DNA of 64,000 bases from an uncultured Ruminococcus sp. (GCA_934435205.1 CAKSAK010000003.1:248001-312000), one strand, 5' to 3'; shown: positions 17,261 through 25,166, counted from the stretch's first letter. The notes: generated from the sequence alone by a model not told the origin. A program made the numbers and translations.

Positions 17261-18019
17261 ATGAAACTTGATAACTTTGTAGCATCCAGCGACATCTATG
17301 ATGTTTATGAATCTGATGGAATGGCAGTCAGGATCTATAAGAAGCCTGAATACAAAGAGAAGTGCCTGTATGCGGCTCTTACACACGCAAGAGTTGAAAC
17401 AACACTTGGCAATTCCTTTATAAAGATGCCTGTTCTTCACGAGGTTTCCGTTATCGACGGCAAATGGGCAATCACAATGGACTTTATAAAAGGTAAGACT
17501 CTTCAGCAGCTTATGGACGAAAATCCAGACAAGAAAGACACATATCTTAACCAGTTTATCGACATTCAGTGCGAGATACACGCTCAGTATATGCCACTTC
17601 TTTCAAAGCTGAAAGATAAGATGGCAAGACAGATCAAGACTCTTGGTCAGATCGACGAGATAAAGAAGTATGAGCTTCTCACAAGACTTGATTCAATGCC
17701 AAAGCACATCAAGCTTTGCCATGGTAACTTTGAGCCAAAGAACGTTATCATCAACGACGAAGGTACTTATGTTATCAATTGGGGTTCTGCTAGACAAGGC
17801 AATGCTTCTGCTGACGTTGCAAGAACATACCTGCTGTTCTGCCTTAACAATCCTGATCTTGCTGAGGCTTATCTTGATAAGTATTGCGTAAAGAGCGGAA
17901 CATCTAAGCAGTATGTACAGGCTTGGCTGCCTATCGTTGCAGCGGCACAGCTCATTAAGGGCAAACCAGAGGAGAAGGATCTGCTCATGAAGTGGATCGA
18001 CGTTGTAGATTACGATTAG
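17261..18019 (+). CDS. APH/choline-kinase-fold protein, probable pseudokinase
   Basis: A 252 aa protein with the layout of aminoglycoside/choline phosphotransferases: an N-lobe ending in a hinge AITMDFIKGKTL (about 70-82), and a C-lobe with the catalytic-loop sequence LCHGNFEPKNVII (about 150-162) and the metal-loop sequence VINWGSA (about 171-177). In active enzymes these are HGDxxxxN and (I/V)DW; here both aspartates are Asn, which should abolish phosphotransfer. The rest of the fold, including DVARTYLLF, is intact, so this is not a decaying gene. It has an AAAGGAG ribosome site. Role unknown: a ligand sensor or regulator is possible; an aminoglycoside resistance call would not be justified. 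Confidence 0.75.
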   Translation: MKLDNFVASSDIYDVYESDGMAVRIYKKPEYKEKCLYAALTHARVETTLGNSFIKMPVLHEVSVIDGKWAITMDFIKGKTLQQLMDENPDKKDTYLNQFIDIQCEIHAQYMPLLSKLKDKMARQIKTLGQIDEIKKYELLTRLDSMPKHIKLCHGNFEPKNVIINDEGTYVINWGSARQGNASADVARTYLLFCLNNPDLAEAYLDKYCVKSGTSKQYVQAWLPIVAAAQLIKGKPEEKDLLMKWIDVVDYD

Positions 18020-18079
18020 TCTTTTAGTCAGGTTGTAACAAATCTGTAACCTCTTATTGTGCAAATAGCTAAAAAATGA

Positions 18080-18118
18080 TTTATCCCGATTATGAGTTTC
18101 GTCATAATCGGGATATTT
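18080..18118 (+). terminator. Terminator after the APH-fold gene
   Basis: TATCCCGATTATGA, 6-nt loop, TCATAATCGGGATA, followed by TTTTG. Confidence 0.85.
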
Positions 18119-18140
18119 TGTTACAATTCTTTATAATCCC

Positions 18141-18169
18141 TTTACAGAGTAATTTTCATGTGATATAAT
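18141..18169 (+). promoter_or_regulatory. Promoter of the lipoprotein gene
   Basis: TTTACA (18141-18146), 17-nt spacer, TATAAT (18164-18169). Confidence 0.75.
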
Positions 18170-18230
18170 GTAAAACTGTTGAAATATGACAGAATTAATT
18201 AGGACTACAGAGGTTATTCGGAGGATCAAT

Positions 18231-18821
18231 ATGAAAAAGCTAATGATAGCTGTTGCTATAGTTTGCACCATGTCTGCTTTCTCGGCTTGCGGAAAAAGTG
18301 CTGAGAATAAAACAGAAAATAACGTTAATCTTACAAATAATGACGTAACTACAGCTCAGACGGAGGCCACTGATGAAGTGCCTGACGAAACTACTTCACT
18401 CCCTGACAGAAGCACTCTTGAAAAGATACCAGATGAGGCTGTTGATTCGTTTAATCAGGTCGTAGATGTCTGCAAGGAGATATACCCTTTGGCTGAAAAA
18501 ACAAAAAGACTTTATGGCTATACAGGCACTAAGACAGTGAACAAAAAGAATTGTTACATATTTGTTATATTTGATAAAACTGACGATGTGTTGACAAAGG
18601 TTGCAACTGTTGCTGCCGAGGTCGCATCTGATAAACTTTATGTTCTTGATGATGAAACAGGAAGTGCTGAAAAAATCAATACTGAGAAGGTTAAAACTCA
18701 ATCTACAGAGTCATGGGCAGATCAAGTAACTGAGTCTTTTGCTGAATACTATCAGAGCAAAGAGGTAAACGATCATCTTTCCGCAGTTGTTGAAACAGCC
18801 GCAGTTAAAACAGTTCGCTGA
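18231..18821 (+). CDS. Putative lipoprotein of unknown function
   Basis: A 196 aa secreted lipoprotein: signal peptide MKKLMIAVAI with lipobox FSAC (Cys near 20), then a low-complexity Asn/Thr/Glu linker (to about 60), then a small alpha/beta domain without recognised motifs. ATG 18231 has GGAGGATCAAT upstream. It is monocistronic between two hairpins. Not recognised as a known family. Confidence 0.75.
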   Translation: MKKLMIAVAIVCTMSAFSACGKSAENKTENNVNLTNNDVTTAQTEATDEVPDETTSLPDRSTLEKIPDEAVDSFNQVVDVCKEIYPLAEKTKRLYGYTGTKTVNKKNCYIFVIFDKTDDVLTKVATVAAEVASDKLYVLDDETGSAEKINTEKVKTQSTESWADQVTESFAEYYQSKEVNDHLSAVVETAAVKTVR

Positions 18822-18839
18822 TACCTTATATAATATAAA

Positions 18840-18876
18840 AAATTACCCCCGAGGAAATTATTCTTCGGGGATTTTT
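18840..18876. terminator. Bidirectional terminator (lipoprotein gene / rex)
   Basis: CCCCCGAGGA, 5-nt loop, TTCTTCGGGG followed by ATTTTTG on the plus strand. On the minus strand it is followed by TAATTTTTT. Confidence 0.82.
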
Positions 18877-18880
18877 GCAT

Positions 18881-19549
18881 TTATTCAGTTTCTTCGCTGT
18901 TGTCGGTATCAGTGCTTGTGATGATATTTGTGGCATATGTAAGTGTAAGCAAGCTGTCACCCAAATGGACATTTTCCACAACTATGTTTTCATAGTCGAT
19001 GCTAAGATCATAATGTGAAAAATTCCAGAACGCTTTCAGACCAAGATTTACAAGCTGGTCTGCAATAGCCTGAGTGTTTGCCTTCGGTATACAAAGCACA
19101 GCTACAACAGGGGAGTTTGCTTCGCAAAAGCTTTCTATATCATTAGTGTGACGAATCGGTATGTTTCCTACTACTTCGCCAGTGAGCTTAGGGTTTATAT
19201 CAAATATGCCAATGAGATTGCAACCCCTTGTTTCAAAGTTAATATGTGTGGCAATAGCTTTACCAAGGTTTCCTGCACCTATAAGTATGGTCTTGAAATG
19301 CTTGTCAACGCCTAGAATCTTGCCTATTTCCATCCTAAGCTCGTCAACGTGATAGCCATATCCCTGCTGACCAAATCCGCCAAAGCAGTTAAGGTCTTGT
19401 CTTATTTGTGAAGCAGTGAGCTTCATTCTCTCAGAAAGCTCTCTTGAAGATATTCTTTCAAGTCCTTCTTTTTGAAGCTCGCCTAAAAATCTATAATAAC
19501 GTGGCAGTCGTTTTATTACTGATGCGGATATCGAACCGTCTTTAGACAT
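18881..19549 (-). CDS. rex: Redox-sensing transcriptional repressor Rex
   Basis: NAD+/NADH-sensing repressor that releases fermentation genes when NADH is high. The 222 aa protein has an N-terminal winged helix (ISASVIKRLPRYYRFL, then SSRELSERMKLTASQIRQDL) and a Rossmann domain with IGAGNLGKAI. It begins at MSKDG (19549), where AAAGGAAAG lies upstream; an extension to 19639 would run through the promoter. A Rex-box-like palindrome in its own leader suggests autoregulation, and adhE nearby is a classical target. Confidence 0.94.
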   Translation of the reverse strand: MSKDGSISASVIKRLPRYYRFLGELQKEGLERISSRELSERMKLTASQIRQDLNCFGGFGQQGYGYHVDELRMEIGKILGVDKHFKTILIGAGNLGKAIATHINFETRGCNLIGIFDINPKLTGEVVGNIPIRHTNDIESFCEANSPVVAVLCIPKANTQAIADQLVNLGLKAFWNFSHYDLSIDYENIVVENVHLGDSLLTLTYATNIITSTDTDNSEETE

Positions 19550-19581
19550 ATATTTACACTTTCCTTTACTAAAAAACATGA

Positions 19582-19639
19582 TTGATAAATAAATAACAAT
19601 ATCACATAATATAATAGCACTAATCTTTTCTTTTGTCAA
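19582..19639 (-). promoter_or_regulatory. rex promoter and Rex-box candidate
   Basis: Minus strand TTGACA (19639-19634), 17-nt spacer, TATTAT (19616-19611). Just downstream, 19599-19582 reads TTGTTATTTATTTATCAA: an inverted repeat matching 12 of the 14 defined Rex-consensus positions and lying at about +5 to +25. Confidence 0.75.
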
Positions 19640-19713
19640 GGACTTGTAAACTCAGTGGTCTTAAAAAAGCAGCCTTGTTTTACAATTTATTAAGATTTTT
19701 TCACTGTTCTTGT

Positions 19714-19760
19714 CAAAAAAAAGAACCCACACTTTTTTCGTGTGAGCTCCTTTTTTTAGC
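19714..19760 (-). terminator. Terminator of the sulfur-importer/ASST operon
   Basis: Minus strand GGAGCTCACAC, 7-nt loop, GTGTGGGTTCTTTTTTTT, after the ASST stop. Confidence 0.85.
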
Positions 19761-19805
19761 TTAATGATATTGCATTTTACAGAAGCTGCCTTATGTACAT
19801 TAATT

Positions 19806-21296
19806 TTATTCTAGATCTTTTTTCTTTACAGAAGCAACACAGAAGTCAATGCGTTCGTCATCATCTTCTTCATTTCCTGAACCTGTGAGTGGTACTCCTT
19901 TTGTTGGGTCGATTCCGTCAACGGCTGTAACAAGTCCTGTACCCTCGCCAATAGACGCACCCGGTACTCTGAACTTTGTAATATCGATAGGCTCGATAGA
20001 AGTCTCAACAGGCTTTTCAAGCTGTGGTATCCACTCGTATGGTACACGATAAGCTCTGTAGATCATATTGCTTTTGAATGTTCCAGCAAAATTCTTGAAA
20101 TAAGGGTTTACAAATTCCCAAACTATTTCATGGTCAGGTGTGACCTCAAGAAGATGTCCATCTGAACCTTCCGTAATAAGAGTGTTTCCGTTCGGAAGTC
20201 GCTGTGCAGAGCTGATGTATGAACTATAGAACCTAGAAGCGTCAGTAAAAAGCAGATTTCCTGCTTCAAGTGGAGTGTACTGCCATGTTATTTCAAGTGT
20301 AACAGGATTGAATTGAAGTACTCTTGAGTAATCTCTGTGAGCGTTGTTCACGCCCGTGAGGGAAGCAGGGTTAGGTGTGCCGTAGCCACCCTCGCCACCG
20401 TTATCGAATACCAATAGGTCGCCCTCTCCAGGAAGTCCCTTTGGTATCATGTGCAGGTGGTGCTGACCAATTATCCAGCCAAGCTTCTTTGTGGCTTCGC
20501 TTTCGTTGAAGTTAGGACCTACACGCCACACTATCTTGCCTGTTGATTTCTCGATAATTCCGAGTATGTTTGAGTTTCTTGCGTCAAATATGATATTGTC
20601 TGGGTGGAAGCGTTTGTCGCCTGCATCATACCACTTGTTTTCGCCAAGGGTAGAGAAGTTGTTTATGTGCATCCAATCTCCACCTGCTTCACCGTGAAGA
20701 CCAGGGTTTCTGAACAATGCGTTTTTTGCGGCCTCGTCAAAGCCAAGCTCATCAAAGTGGTCGCTTGCACGCCAGCTCCAAATTATATTGCCTTCCCAAT
20801 CCACTTCGATGATCTTATCATCGATAAGTCTTTTGTCTGAAATATCGTGGTTGTAGAGGTTCTCGTGAGTAAGGATAAGTGTATTGCCACTGTCTGTCTT
20901 TGGCTCACCATTTGGATAATAATAACCTACAGTGCTGCCCTCACGCTGAAAATCATGGTGCTGTCTAGCCATATAGACTGGTTCTTTGCCTGGGTCGGCA
21001 ACAAGTTCAGTTTTATCGAATTTCCATACGATGTGACCGTTCCAGTCTACCTGAACAAGATCAAGTTGATCCTGATATGCATATTTTCCTCCTCTTGCTC
21101 CTGTTGTGCCCATTACATATCCGCCTGGGAGTATCTTGTTAGGAAATCCTCCAAGCCCAGCCCAAAGCTTTACTTCATTGCCATTCATATCTATGAGCAG
21201 AGCACCTTTAGCGGATGGGAAGATCGTATAACCGCTGTAAGCTTTTTCTTTGTTGTATATTGTAACTCCTGTTGGATAAATGCTTGGATAACCCAT
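19806..21296 (-). CDS. assT: Arylsulfate sulfotransferase (PAPS-independent)
   Basis: Moves a sulfuryl group from a phenolic sulfate ester to another phenol without PAPS. The 496 aa protein has the ASST layout: beta-propeller blades with D.NGHIVWKF, D.EGNIIWSW and GKIVWRVG repeats, and conserved histidines in ARQHHDFQ and IGQHHLHMIPKG that match the catalytic His positions of the family. No signal peptide is present (MGYPSIYPTG), so it looks cytosolic, unlike the periplasmic enzymes of Enterobacteria. Last gene of an operon with a sulfonate/sulfate-ester type ABC importer, which suggests imported aryl sulfates are its donors. Start has AAGGAGG. Confidence 0.88.
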   Translation of the reverse strand: MGYPSIYPTGVTIYNKEKAYSGYTIFPSAKGALLIDMNGNEVKLWAGLGGFPNKILPGGYVMGTTGARGGKYAYQDQLDLVQVDWNGHIVWKFDKTELVADPGKEPVYMARQHHDFQREGSTVGYYYPNGEPKTDSGNTLILTHENLYNHDISDKRLIDDKIIEVDWEGNIIWSWRASDHFDELGFDEAAKNALFRNPGLHGEAGGDWMHINNFSTLGENKWYDAGDKRFHPDNIIFDARNSNILGIIEKSTGKIVWRVGPNFNESEATKKLGWIIGQHHLHMIPKGLPGEGDLLVFDNGGEGGYGTPNPASLTGVNNAHRDYSRVLQFNPVTLEITWQYTPLEAGNLLFTDASRFYSSYISSAQRLPNGNTLITEGSDGHLLEVTPDHEIVWEFVNPYFKNFAGTFKSNMIYRAYRVPYEWIPQLEKPVETSIEPIDITKFRVPGASIGEGTGLVTAVDGIDPTKGVPLTGSGNEEDDDERIDFCVASVKKKDLE

Positions 21297-21313
21297 GTCT
21301 GATTCCTCCTTGT

Positions 21314-22366
21314 TTATTTGTCTGTTTTTGTCAGGTCTGCTGTAACGTTATCTGGAAATGCTTTTTTTGCTGCATCTGGATAATAAAATTCCCTTATGTT
21401 GTAACTGTTTGGATATTTACCATTCTCATACGCCCACTTATTTATTTCATCAAGATGAGATGCAGCTTCCTCAGAAAGTCCCAGTTTAATACTGTACTGT
21501 TCCCAGTTTGTTTTGAAATCATCTGGTTCGATTCCAAATTTCTTTGAGATTTTTTCAGCCGACTCGTCTAAGTTGTCATTTATGTATTTGACGCTTTCAT
21601 CAAGTGCTTTAAGATAGTTTGTAAGAGTTTCAGTATTGTTCTTTGCAAAATCGTTTGATGTTATAAGATAAGCAGATACGTTTATCCCTATATCTTTTGC
21701 AGATGCGACTTGAGTCCAGCCCTCTGCTTCATATTTTTTTATAGCTGAGCCTGTAACGATAGCGGCTGATGCTTCACCGTTATGTGCAACTGCTATCTGA
21801 GTTGATATGGAATCTGTATTGACGTTTTTCTGCTTTGACGGGTCAAGTCCTAAATAAGTCTGGGCCTGCCAGTTGAAGTATTCCGAAACTGTTCCGATAG
21901 AAGTTATCCATCCTTCGCTTCCATCTAAAGCATCAAGATCGTCTTTGTATTTTGGTGCAACAAAAAGACCACCGTTATATGAAACGCTTGAACTTAGATC
22001 TGAAAAAATCACAAGATTTGTGTTATCGAGAGTATTTCCAATTCTGTTTACAGCAGCGAAATCTGCAAGCAGTCCTGTATCTGCTGTGCCTGTTGCAATA
22101 GCGTCAACTGTGTTAATGCCGGCAGCGTATTCTGATGTTTCAAGAGATATACCATATTTCTCAAATATTCCTTGCTCCATACCGATATAGTCGGCATACT
22201 GATCTGGCTGACCTGTCATGTTCGCAACTCTCAAAACGCTAAGCTCTTTACCGTCTTTGGTAACCTTCTTTGCGGTTTTTCCGCTTGATGAACTACCGCA
22301 TGATGCAAGAAGAGTTGCTGTCAATGCTGTCGATGCTATTATTGCGATTATCTTTTTTATGTTCAT
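21314..22366 (-). CDS. ABC transporter substrate-binding lipoprotein (SsuA/TauA/NMT1 type)
   Basis: Captures the ligand outside the membrane. The 350 aa protein has a lipoprotein signal with lipobox LASC (Cys near 23) and a periplasmic-binding fold of the NitT/TauT class: MTGQPDQYADYIGMEQGIFEKYGI is the typical first strand-helix, followed by DTGLLADFA and TGSAIKKYE. Ligands of the family are sulfonates, taurine, nitrate or thiamine precursors; linkage to ASST argues for a sulfonate or sulfate ester. ABC-importer partners are directly upstream. Confidence 0.88.
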   Translation of the reverse strand: MNIKKIIAIIASTALTATLLASCGSSSSGKTAKKVTKDGKELSVLRVANMTGQPDQYADYIGMEQGIFEKYGISLETSEYAAGINTVDAIATGTADTGLLADFAAVNRIGNTLDNTNLVIFSDLSSSVSYNGGLFVAPKYKDDLDALDGSEGWITSIGTVSEYFNWQAQTYLGLDPSKQKNVNTDSISTQIAVAHNGEASAAIVTGSAIKKYEAEGWTQVASAKDIGINVSAYLITSNDFAKNNTETLTNYLKALDESVKYINDNLDESAEKISKKFGIEPDDFKTNWEQYSIKLGLSEEAASHLDEINKWAYENGKYPNSYNIREFYYPDAAKKAFPDNVTADLTKTDK

Positions 22367-22391
22367 TTTTAAATCTCTCCTGTCGAATTAA

Positions 22392-23168
22392 TTATTTTAC
22401 GTCAAAGTGTTTAAGTTTTTTCTTTCCAATAAACTGTAGGATCCTGTCAGCAGCAAAGCCTATCACTGCAAGTGTGACGATGCCTGCAAAAGCCCAGCTG
22501 GTTTTGTAATAAAGCTTTGAGCTGTTTATAAGATAGCCAAGGCCATCACTGCCGACCAGCATTTCAGCTGCCACAACACAGATGATAGCTGAGCTAAGTC
22601 CCAGTCTTATTCCAGTGTAGATATTAGATACTGCTGATGGTACGACTACTGTGAAAAAAACTCTTGCTTTTTTTGCCCCCATGCAGGAAGCTGCTTCCAC
22701 GAGCTGCTTATCAGTTGAAGCCACACCCGCTATAGTGTTTACGAACATAGGGAAGAATGATGCGTAGAAAATAAGTGCTACTTTTGATTCTTCGCCTACT
22801 CCGAACCACATTAGGAAGAGTGTCGTCAATGCAATAGCTGGCACAAATCTGAAAAAGCTAAGTATAGGTTCAACGAGCCAGCGTACAGGTCTGAAATTTC
22901 CTACAACAAGACCCATAGGAACAGCAAAAATTATTGAAAGCAGCCAGCCTTTTATTACTCTTCCGACGCTTGCAACAATGTCACTCCAAAGAGTTCCGTC
23001 TTTGATAAGTTCCTTCATGCTGTCGATCGTTTCCTTTGGACTTGGAAGAAAATATTCATCATATTTCAAAGATCCTATTCCCCAAAGGGCAATTATTGCT
23101 ACCCATGATATAATGCCACATTTTAGTATCTTCTGTATAGCAGAGGACTTTGTTTTATTGTTTTCCAT
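22392..23168 (-). CDS. ABC transporter permease (SsuC/TauC type)
   Basis: Membrane subunit of the importer, 258 aa, about six helices, and the EAA loop near EAASCMGAKKARVFFTVVVP that contacts the ATPase. It is followed 25 nt later by the binding-protein gene and preceded by the ATPase gene by 17 nt. Start ATG 23168 has AAGGAGGAC. Confidence 0.9.
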   Translation of the reverse strand: MENNKTKSSAIQKILKCGIISWVAIIALWGIGSLKYDEYFLPSPKETIDSMKELIKDGTLWSDIVASVGRVIKGWLLSIIFAVPMGLVVGNFRPVRWLVEPILSFFRFVPAIALTTLFLMWFGVGEESKVALIFYASFFPMFVNTIAGVASTDKQLVEAASCMGAKKARVFFTVVVPSAVSNIYTGIRLGLSSAIICVVAAEMLVGSDGLGYLINSSKLYYKTSWAFAGIVTLAVIGFAADRILQFIGKKKLKHFDVK

Positions 23169-23185
23169 CTTTAATGTCCTCCTTA

Positions 23186-24253
23186 TTAAATATAGTACAG
23201 CTCTGAGTCATCAAGAGCTTTGTTTACGAGAATATTTGTTGTGTTTTCATCAATAGTGTAAAGCTTCTTGATAAGTACTTTTACCTTATCACCTTTTTTT
23301 AAGCGGGAAGCGTTCAGCGGATATCTGCCTGTTACTGAGATACCGTCTATGGAAGCTTTAACCTCAAAGGCGTTTCCTCTGAATGAAACTTCTTCCACAA
23401 CGGCATCCTCCATTGAGCTTTCAAACTGGTGATACTCGCTGTCTTCAAATTTGTTTATCTCGATAAACTCAGGTCTGATTATAGCTGAAGTCTTGCCCTC
23501 TGCTGTTTCAAAGCCTTTGAGCTTGCTGTAGTCCTCGATAACTGCGGACTGACCGATAAACTGAGCAACAAAAGGAGTTTTAGGTTCAAGGTATATCTCA
23601 ACTGGATTGCCTATCTGCTCAACTCTGCCTTTGTTTGTGATAACAATTTCGTCTGCGACCTCTATTGCTTCGTCCTGATCGTGTGTAACGAAAATACTTG
23701 TTATGCCTATTTTATCAATAGTATCACGAAGCCATGTTCTCAGTTCTTTTCTTACCTTTGCGTCGATAGCTGCAAAAGGTTCGTCAAGTAGAAGGAGTTC
23801 AGGCTGAGGTGCTAGTGCTCTTGCAAGAGCGATACGCTGCCTTTGACCTCCGCTGAGTTGGTCAGGATAACGCTTGCCAACGTCAGGCAAGCCAACAAGT
23901 TCAAGAAGCTCAGCCACACGTTGCTTGATAAACTTCTTATCTTTTTTCTGAACCTTCAGACCATAAGCTATATTATCGTAAACTGTCATAAAAGGGAAGA
24001 GTGCATAGCTTTGAAAAACAAATCCGATACCTCTTTCATTTGATGGAAGTTTGTTGACATTTTTACCATCTATAATAATATCGCCGCTATCCTGTTTTTC
24101 CAGACCTGCAAGCATTCGCAGGATAGTTGTTTTACCGCTGCCGCTCGGACCAAGCAGACCGATAAGCTTTCCCTTTTCAATACCAAAACTTACGTTATCC
24201 GAAGCTTTAAAATCGCCAAAGCTTTTATTAATGTTTTTTAATTCTATATACAT
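23186..24253 (-). CDS. ABC transporter ATP-binding protein with TOBE-like C-terminus
   Basis: Energises the importer. The 355 aa protein has Walker A GPSGSGKTT, the signature LSGGQRQR, Walker B LLLLDEPFAAID and a switch His (FVTHDQDEA). Unlike short SsuB/TauB subunits (about 250 aa) it has an additional C-terminal beta-rich region (about 240-355) resembling the TOBE domain of CysA-like sulfate ATPases. ATG 24253 (MYIEL) is chosen over an in-frame TTG that overlaps GGAG. First gene of the operon. Confidence 0.88.
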   Translation of the reverse strand: MYIELKNINKSFGDFKASDNVSFGIEKGKLIGLLGPSGSGKTTILRMLAGLEKQDSGDIIIDGKNVNKLPSNERGIGFVFQSYALFPFMTVYDNIAYGLKVQKKDKKFIKQRVAELLELVGLPDVGKRYPDQLSGGQRQRIALARALAPQPELLLLDEPFAAIDAKVRKELRTWLRDTIDKIGITSIFVTHDQDEAIEVADEIVITNKGRVEQIGNPVEIYLEPKTPFVAQFIGQSAVIEDYSKLKGFETAEGKTSAIIRPEFIEINKFEDSEYHQFESSMEDAVVEEVSFRGNAFEVKASIDGISVTGRYPLNASRLKKGDKVKVLIKKLYTIDENTTNILVNKALDDSELYYI

Positions 24254-24298
24254 AGCTGACAACTCCAATTAAGATTTATTGCTGTGATAATTCCAGTG

Positions 24299-24334
24299 TC
24301 AACATCGCTGCATTCGCTTATTAATCTTTGACAA
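24299..24334 (-). CDS. Candidate leader peptide MSKINKRMQRC ahead of the sulfur importer
   Basis: An 11-codon ORF in the operon leader: TTG start at 24334 with TGAGGAG 6 nt upstream, ending in a Cys codon directly before TGA. The sequence around its stop (TTGACA) can pair with TGTCA just upstream of the ATPase start codon. Ribosome stalling at the Cys codon could therefore expose or hide that start. Cys-ended leader ORFs are known ahead of sulfur genes in other bacteria. Not proven; the start is TTG. Confidence 0.45.
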   Translation of the reverse strand: MSKINKRMQRC

Positions 24335-24354
24335 TTTAAGCTCCTCACTTTCAA

Positions 24355-24376
24355 TTCATATCAAGTCGATATGATT
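24355..24376. promoter_or_regulatory. 22-bp palindromic operator candidate, importer side
   Basis: TTCATATCAAGTCGATATGATT, with perfect 7-bp arms TCATATC/GATATGA. It lies just downstream of the predicted importer transcription start and matches 17 of 22 positions of the site at 24575-24596. Confidence 0.65.
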
Positions 24377-24387
24377 AGTATGCTTTT

Positions 24388-24415
24388 ATTATACATGATT
24401 TTATGGAAATGTCAA
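24388..24415 (-). promoter_or_regulatory. Promoter of the sulfur-importer operon
   Basis: Minus strand TTGACA (24415-24410), 16-nt spacer, TATAAT (24393-24388). Further upstream, at 24440-24458, TCCTA-N9-TAGGA forms another inverted repeat. Confidence 0.85.
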
Positions 24416-24493
24416 TAGCAACGAATGATTTTTGTGAAATCCTACATATATGATAGGAATACTTTATTATTGTTGTACATTTTATTCATAACT

Positions 24494-24515
24494 AACATAT
24501 CTGAAAAATATGATA
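24494..24515. promoter_or_regulatory. Degenerate third copy of the 22-bp site
   Basis: The stretch has CATA on the left and ATATGAT on the right in the same phase as the two stronger sites. It lies upstream of the thioredoxin-gene -35. Weaker match; may be chance. Confidence 0.3.
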
Positions 24516-24538
24516 CACAGAAAAGTTTGATAATACTC

Positions 24539-24567
24539 TTGACAAAGTGCGTAAATAGTGATATAAT
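24539..24567 (+). promoter_or_regulatory. Promoter of the thioredoxin-like gene
   Basis: TTGACA (24539-24544), 17-nt spacer, TATAAT (24562-24567). Confidence 0.88.
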
Positions 24568-24574
24568 CACTATA

Positions 24575-24596
24575 TTCATAGTAAAACGATATGAAT
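24575..24596. promoter_or_regulatory. 22-bp palindromic operator candidate, thioredoxin side
   Basis: TTCATAGTAAAACGATATGAAT, inside a perfect 8-bp inverted repeat TATTCATA/TATGAATA. It starts at about +1 of the predicted transcript. Confidence 0.65.
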
Positions 24597-24625
24597 AATA
24601 TAATATATATTGGAGGAAATAAAAA

Positions 24626-24937
24626 ATGCTTACAGAACTGACAAACCAGAATTACAACGAGTTGATATCAGCAGACAAACCGCTTGTTATAGAATTTTAC
24701 TCACCTACCTGTGTTCACTGTAAAAGAACAGAGGCAGGACTTAACGAAGCTGCAGAGGAGCTTGGAAAAACCGCTATCATAGCCAAGTGTGATATCACCG
24801 CTCAGCCAGATCTTGCGCAGAGATATGATGTTACAGCACTGCCAACACTCCTTTTTATAAAGAACGGTGATATCAAAAACAAGCTTGAGGGTTTTACGCA
24901 CAAGCTGATAATTCTTGACAATATCAAGAGATTATAA
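24626..24937 (+). CDS. Thioredoxin-like protein (CVHC active site)
   Basis: A 103 aa cytosolic thiol-disulfide protein: thioredoxin fold with active site PTCVHCKR (CVHC instead of CGPC) near residue 32 and the cis-proline in TALPTLLF. GGAGG precedes the ATG. It is divergent from the sulfur importer and shares its operator-like palindrome. A role in reductive release or handling of imported sulfur, or redox balance during sulfur starvation, is an inference. Confidence 0.88.
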   Translation: MLTELTNQNYNELISADKPLVIEFYSPTCVHCKRTEAGLNEAAEELGKTAIIAKCDITAQPDLAQRYDVTALPTLLFIKNGDIKNKLEGFTHKLIILDNIKRL

Positions 24938-24945
24938 AAAAAACA

Positions 24946-24978
24946 GCCCGATGTTTTGTGAGCATCGGGTATTTTTTC
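24946..24978 (+). terminator. Terminator of the thioredoxin-like gene
   Basis: CCCGATG, 9-nt loop, CATCGGG, then TATTTTTT. Confidence 0.85.
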
Positions 24979-25049
24979 GGGTATTTTTTTGAGTAAAAGG
25001 TCTTGACAAAGTAGGGAGTATATGATAAAATAATAATGTTATTTTGTAT

Positions 25050-25133
25050 GCGGGTGTGGCGGAATTGGCAGACGCGATAGATTTAGGTTCTATTGGCAAC
25101 ACCGTGCAGGTTCAAGTCCTGTCACCCGCACCA
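25050..25133 (+). tRNA. tRNA-Leu (anticodon UAG)
   Basis: Acceptor arms GCGGGTG / CACCCGC, long variable arm TGGCAACACCGTGC, TTCAAGTC T-loop, anticodon stem ATAGA/TCTAT around TTTAGGT (UAG at 25084-25086), CCA encoded. A promoter-like TTGACA-N-TAAAAT lies just upstream. It marks the left border of the mosaic region. Confidence 0.97.
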
Positions 25134-25135
25134 TG

Positions 25136-25166
25136 AAAAGCTCGATTATATCGGGCTTTTTTCTTT
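25136..25166 (+). terminator. Terminator after tRNA-Leu
   Basis: AAGCTCGAT, 3-nt loop, ATCGGGCTT, then TTTTTCTTTTT. Confidence 0.8.

Noticed and set aside
25050..25133. tRNA-Leu as the attachment site of the mosaic region
   Set aside because: No repeat of the tRNA 3' end was found downstream, and the recombinase remnant is of the serine type, which rarely uses tRNA genes.
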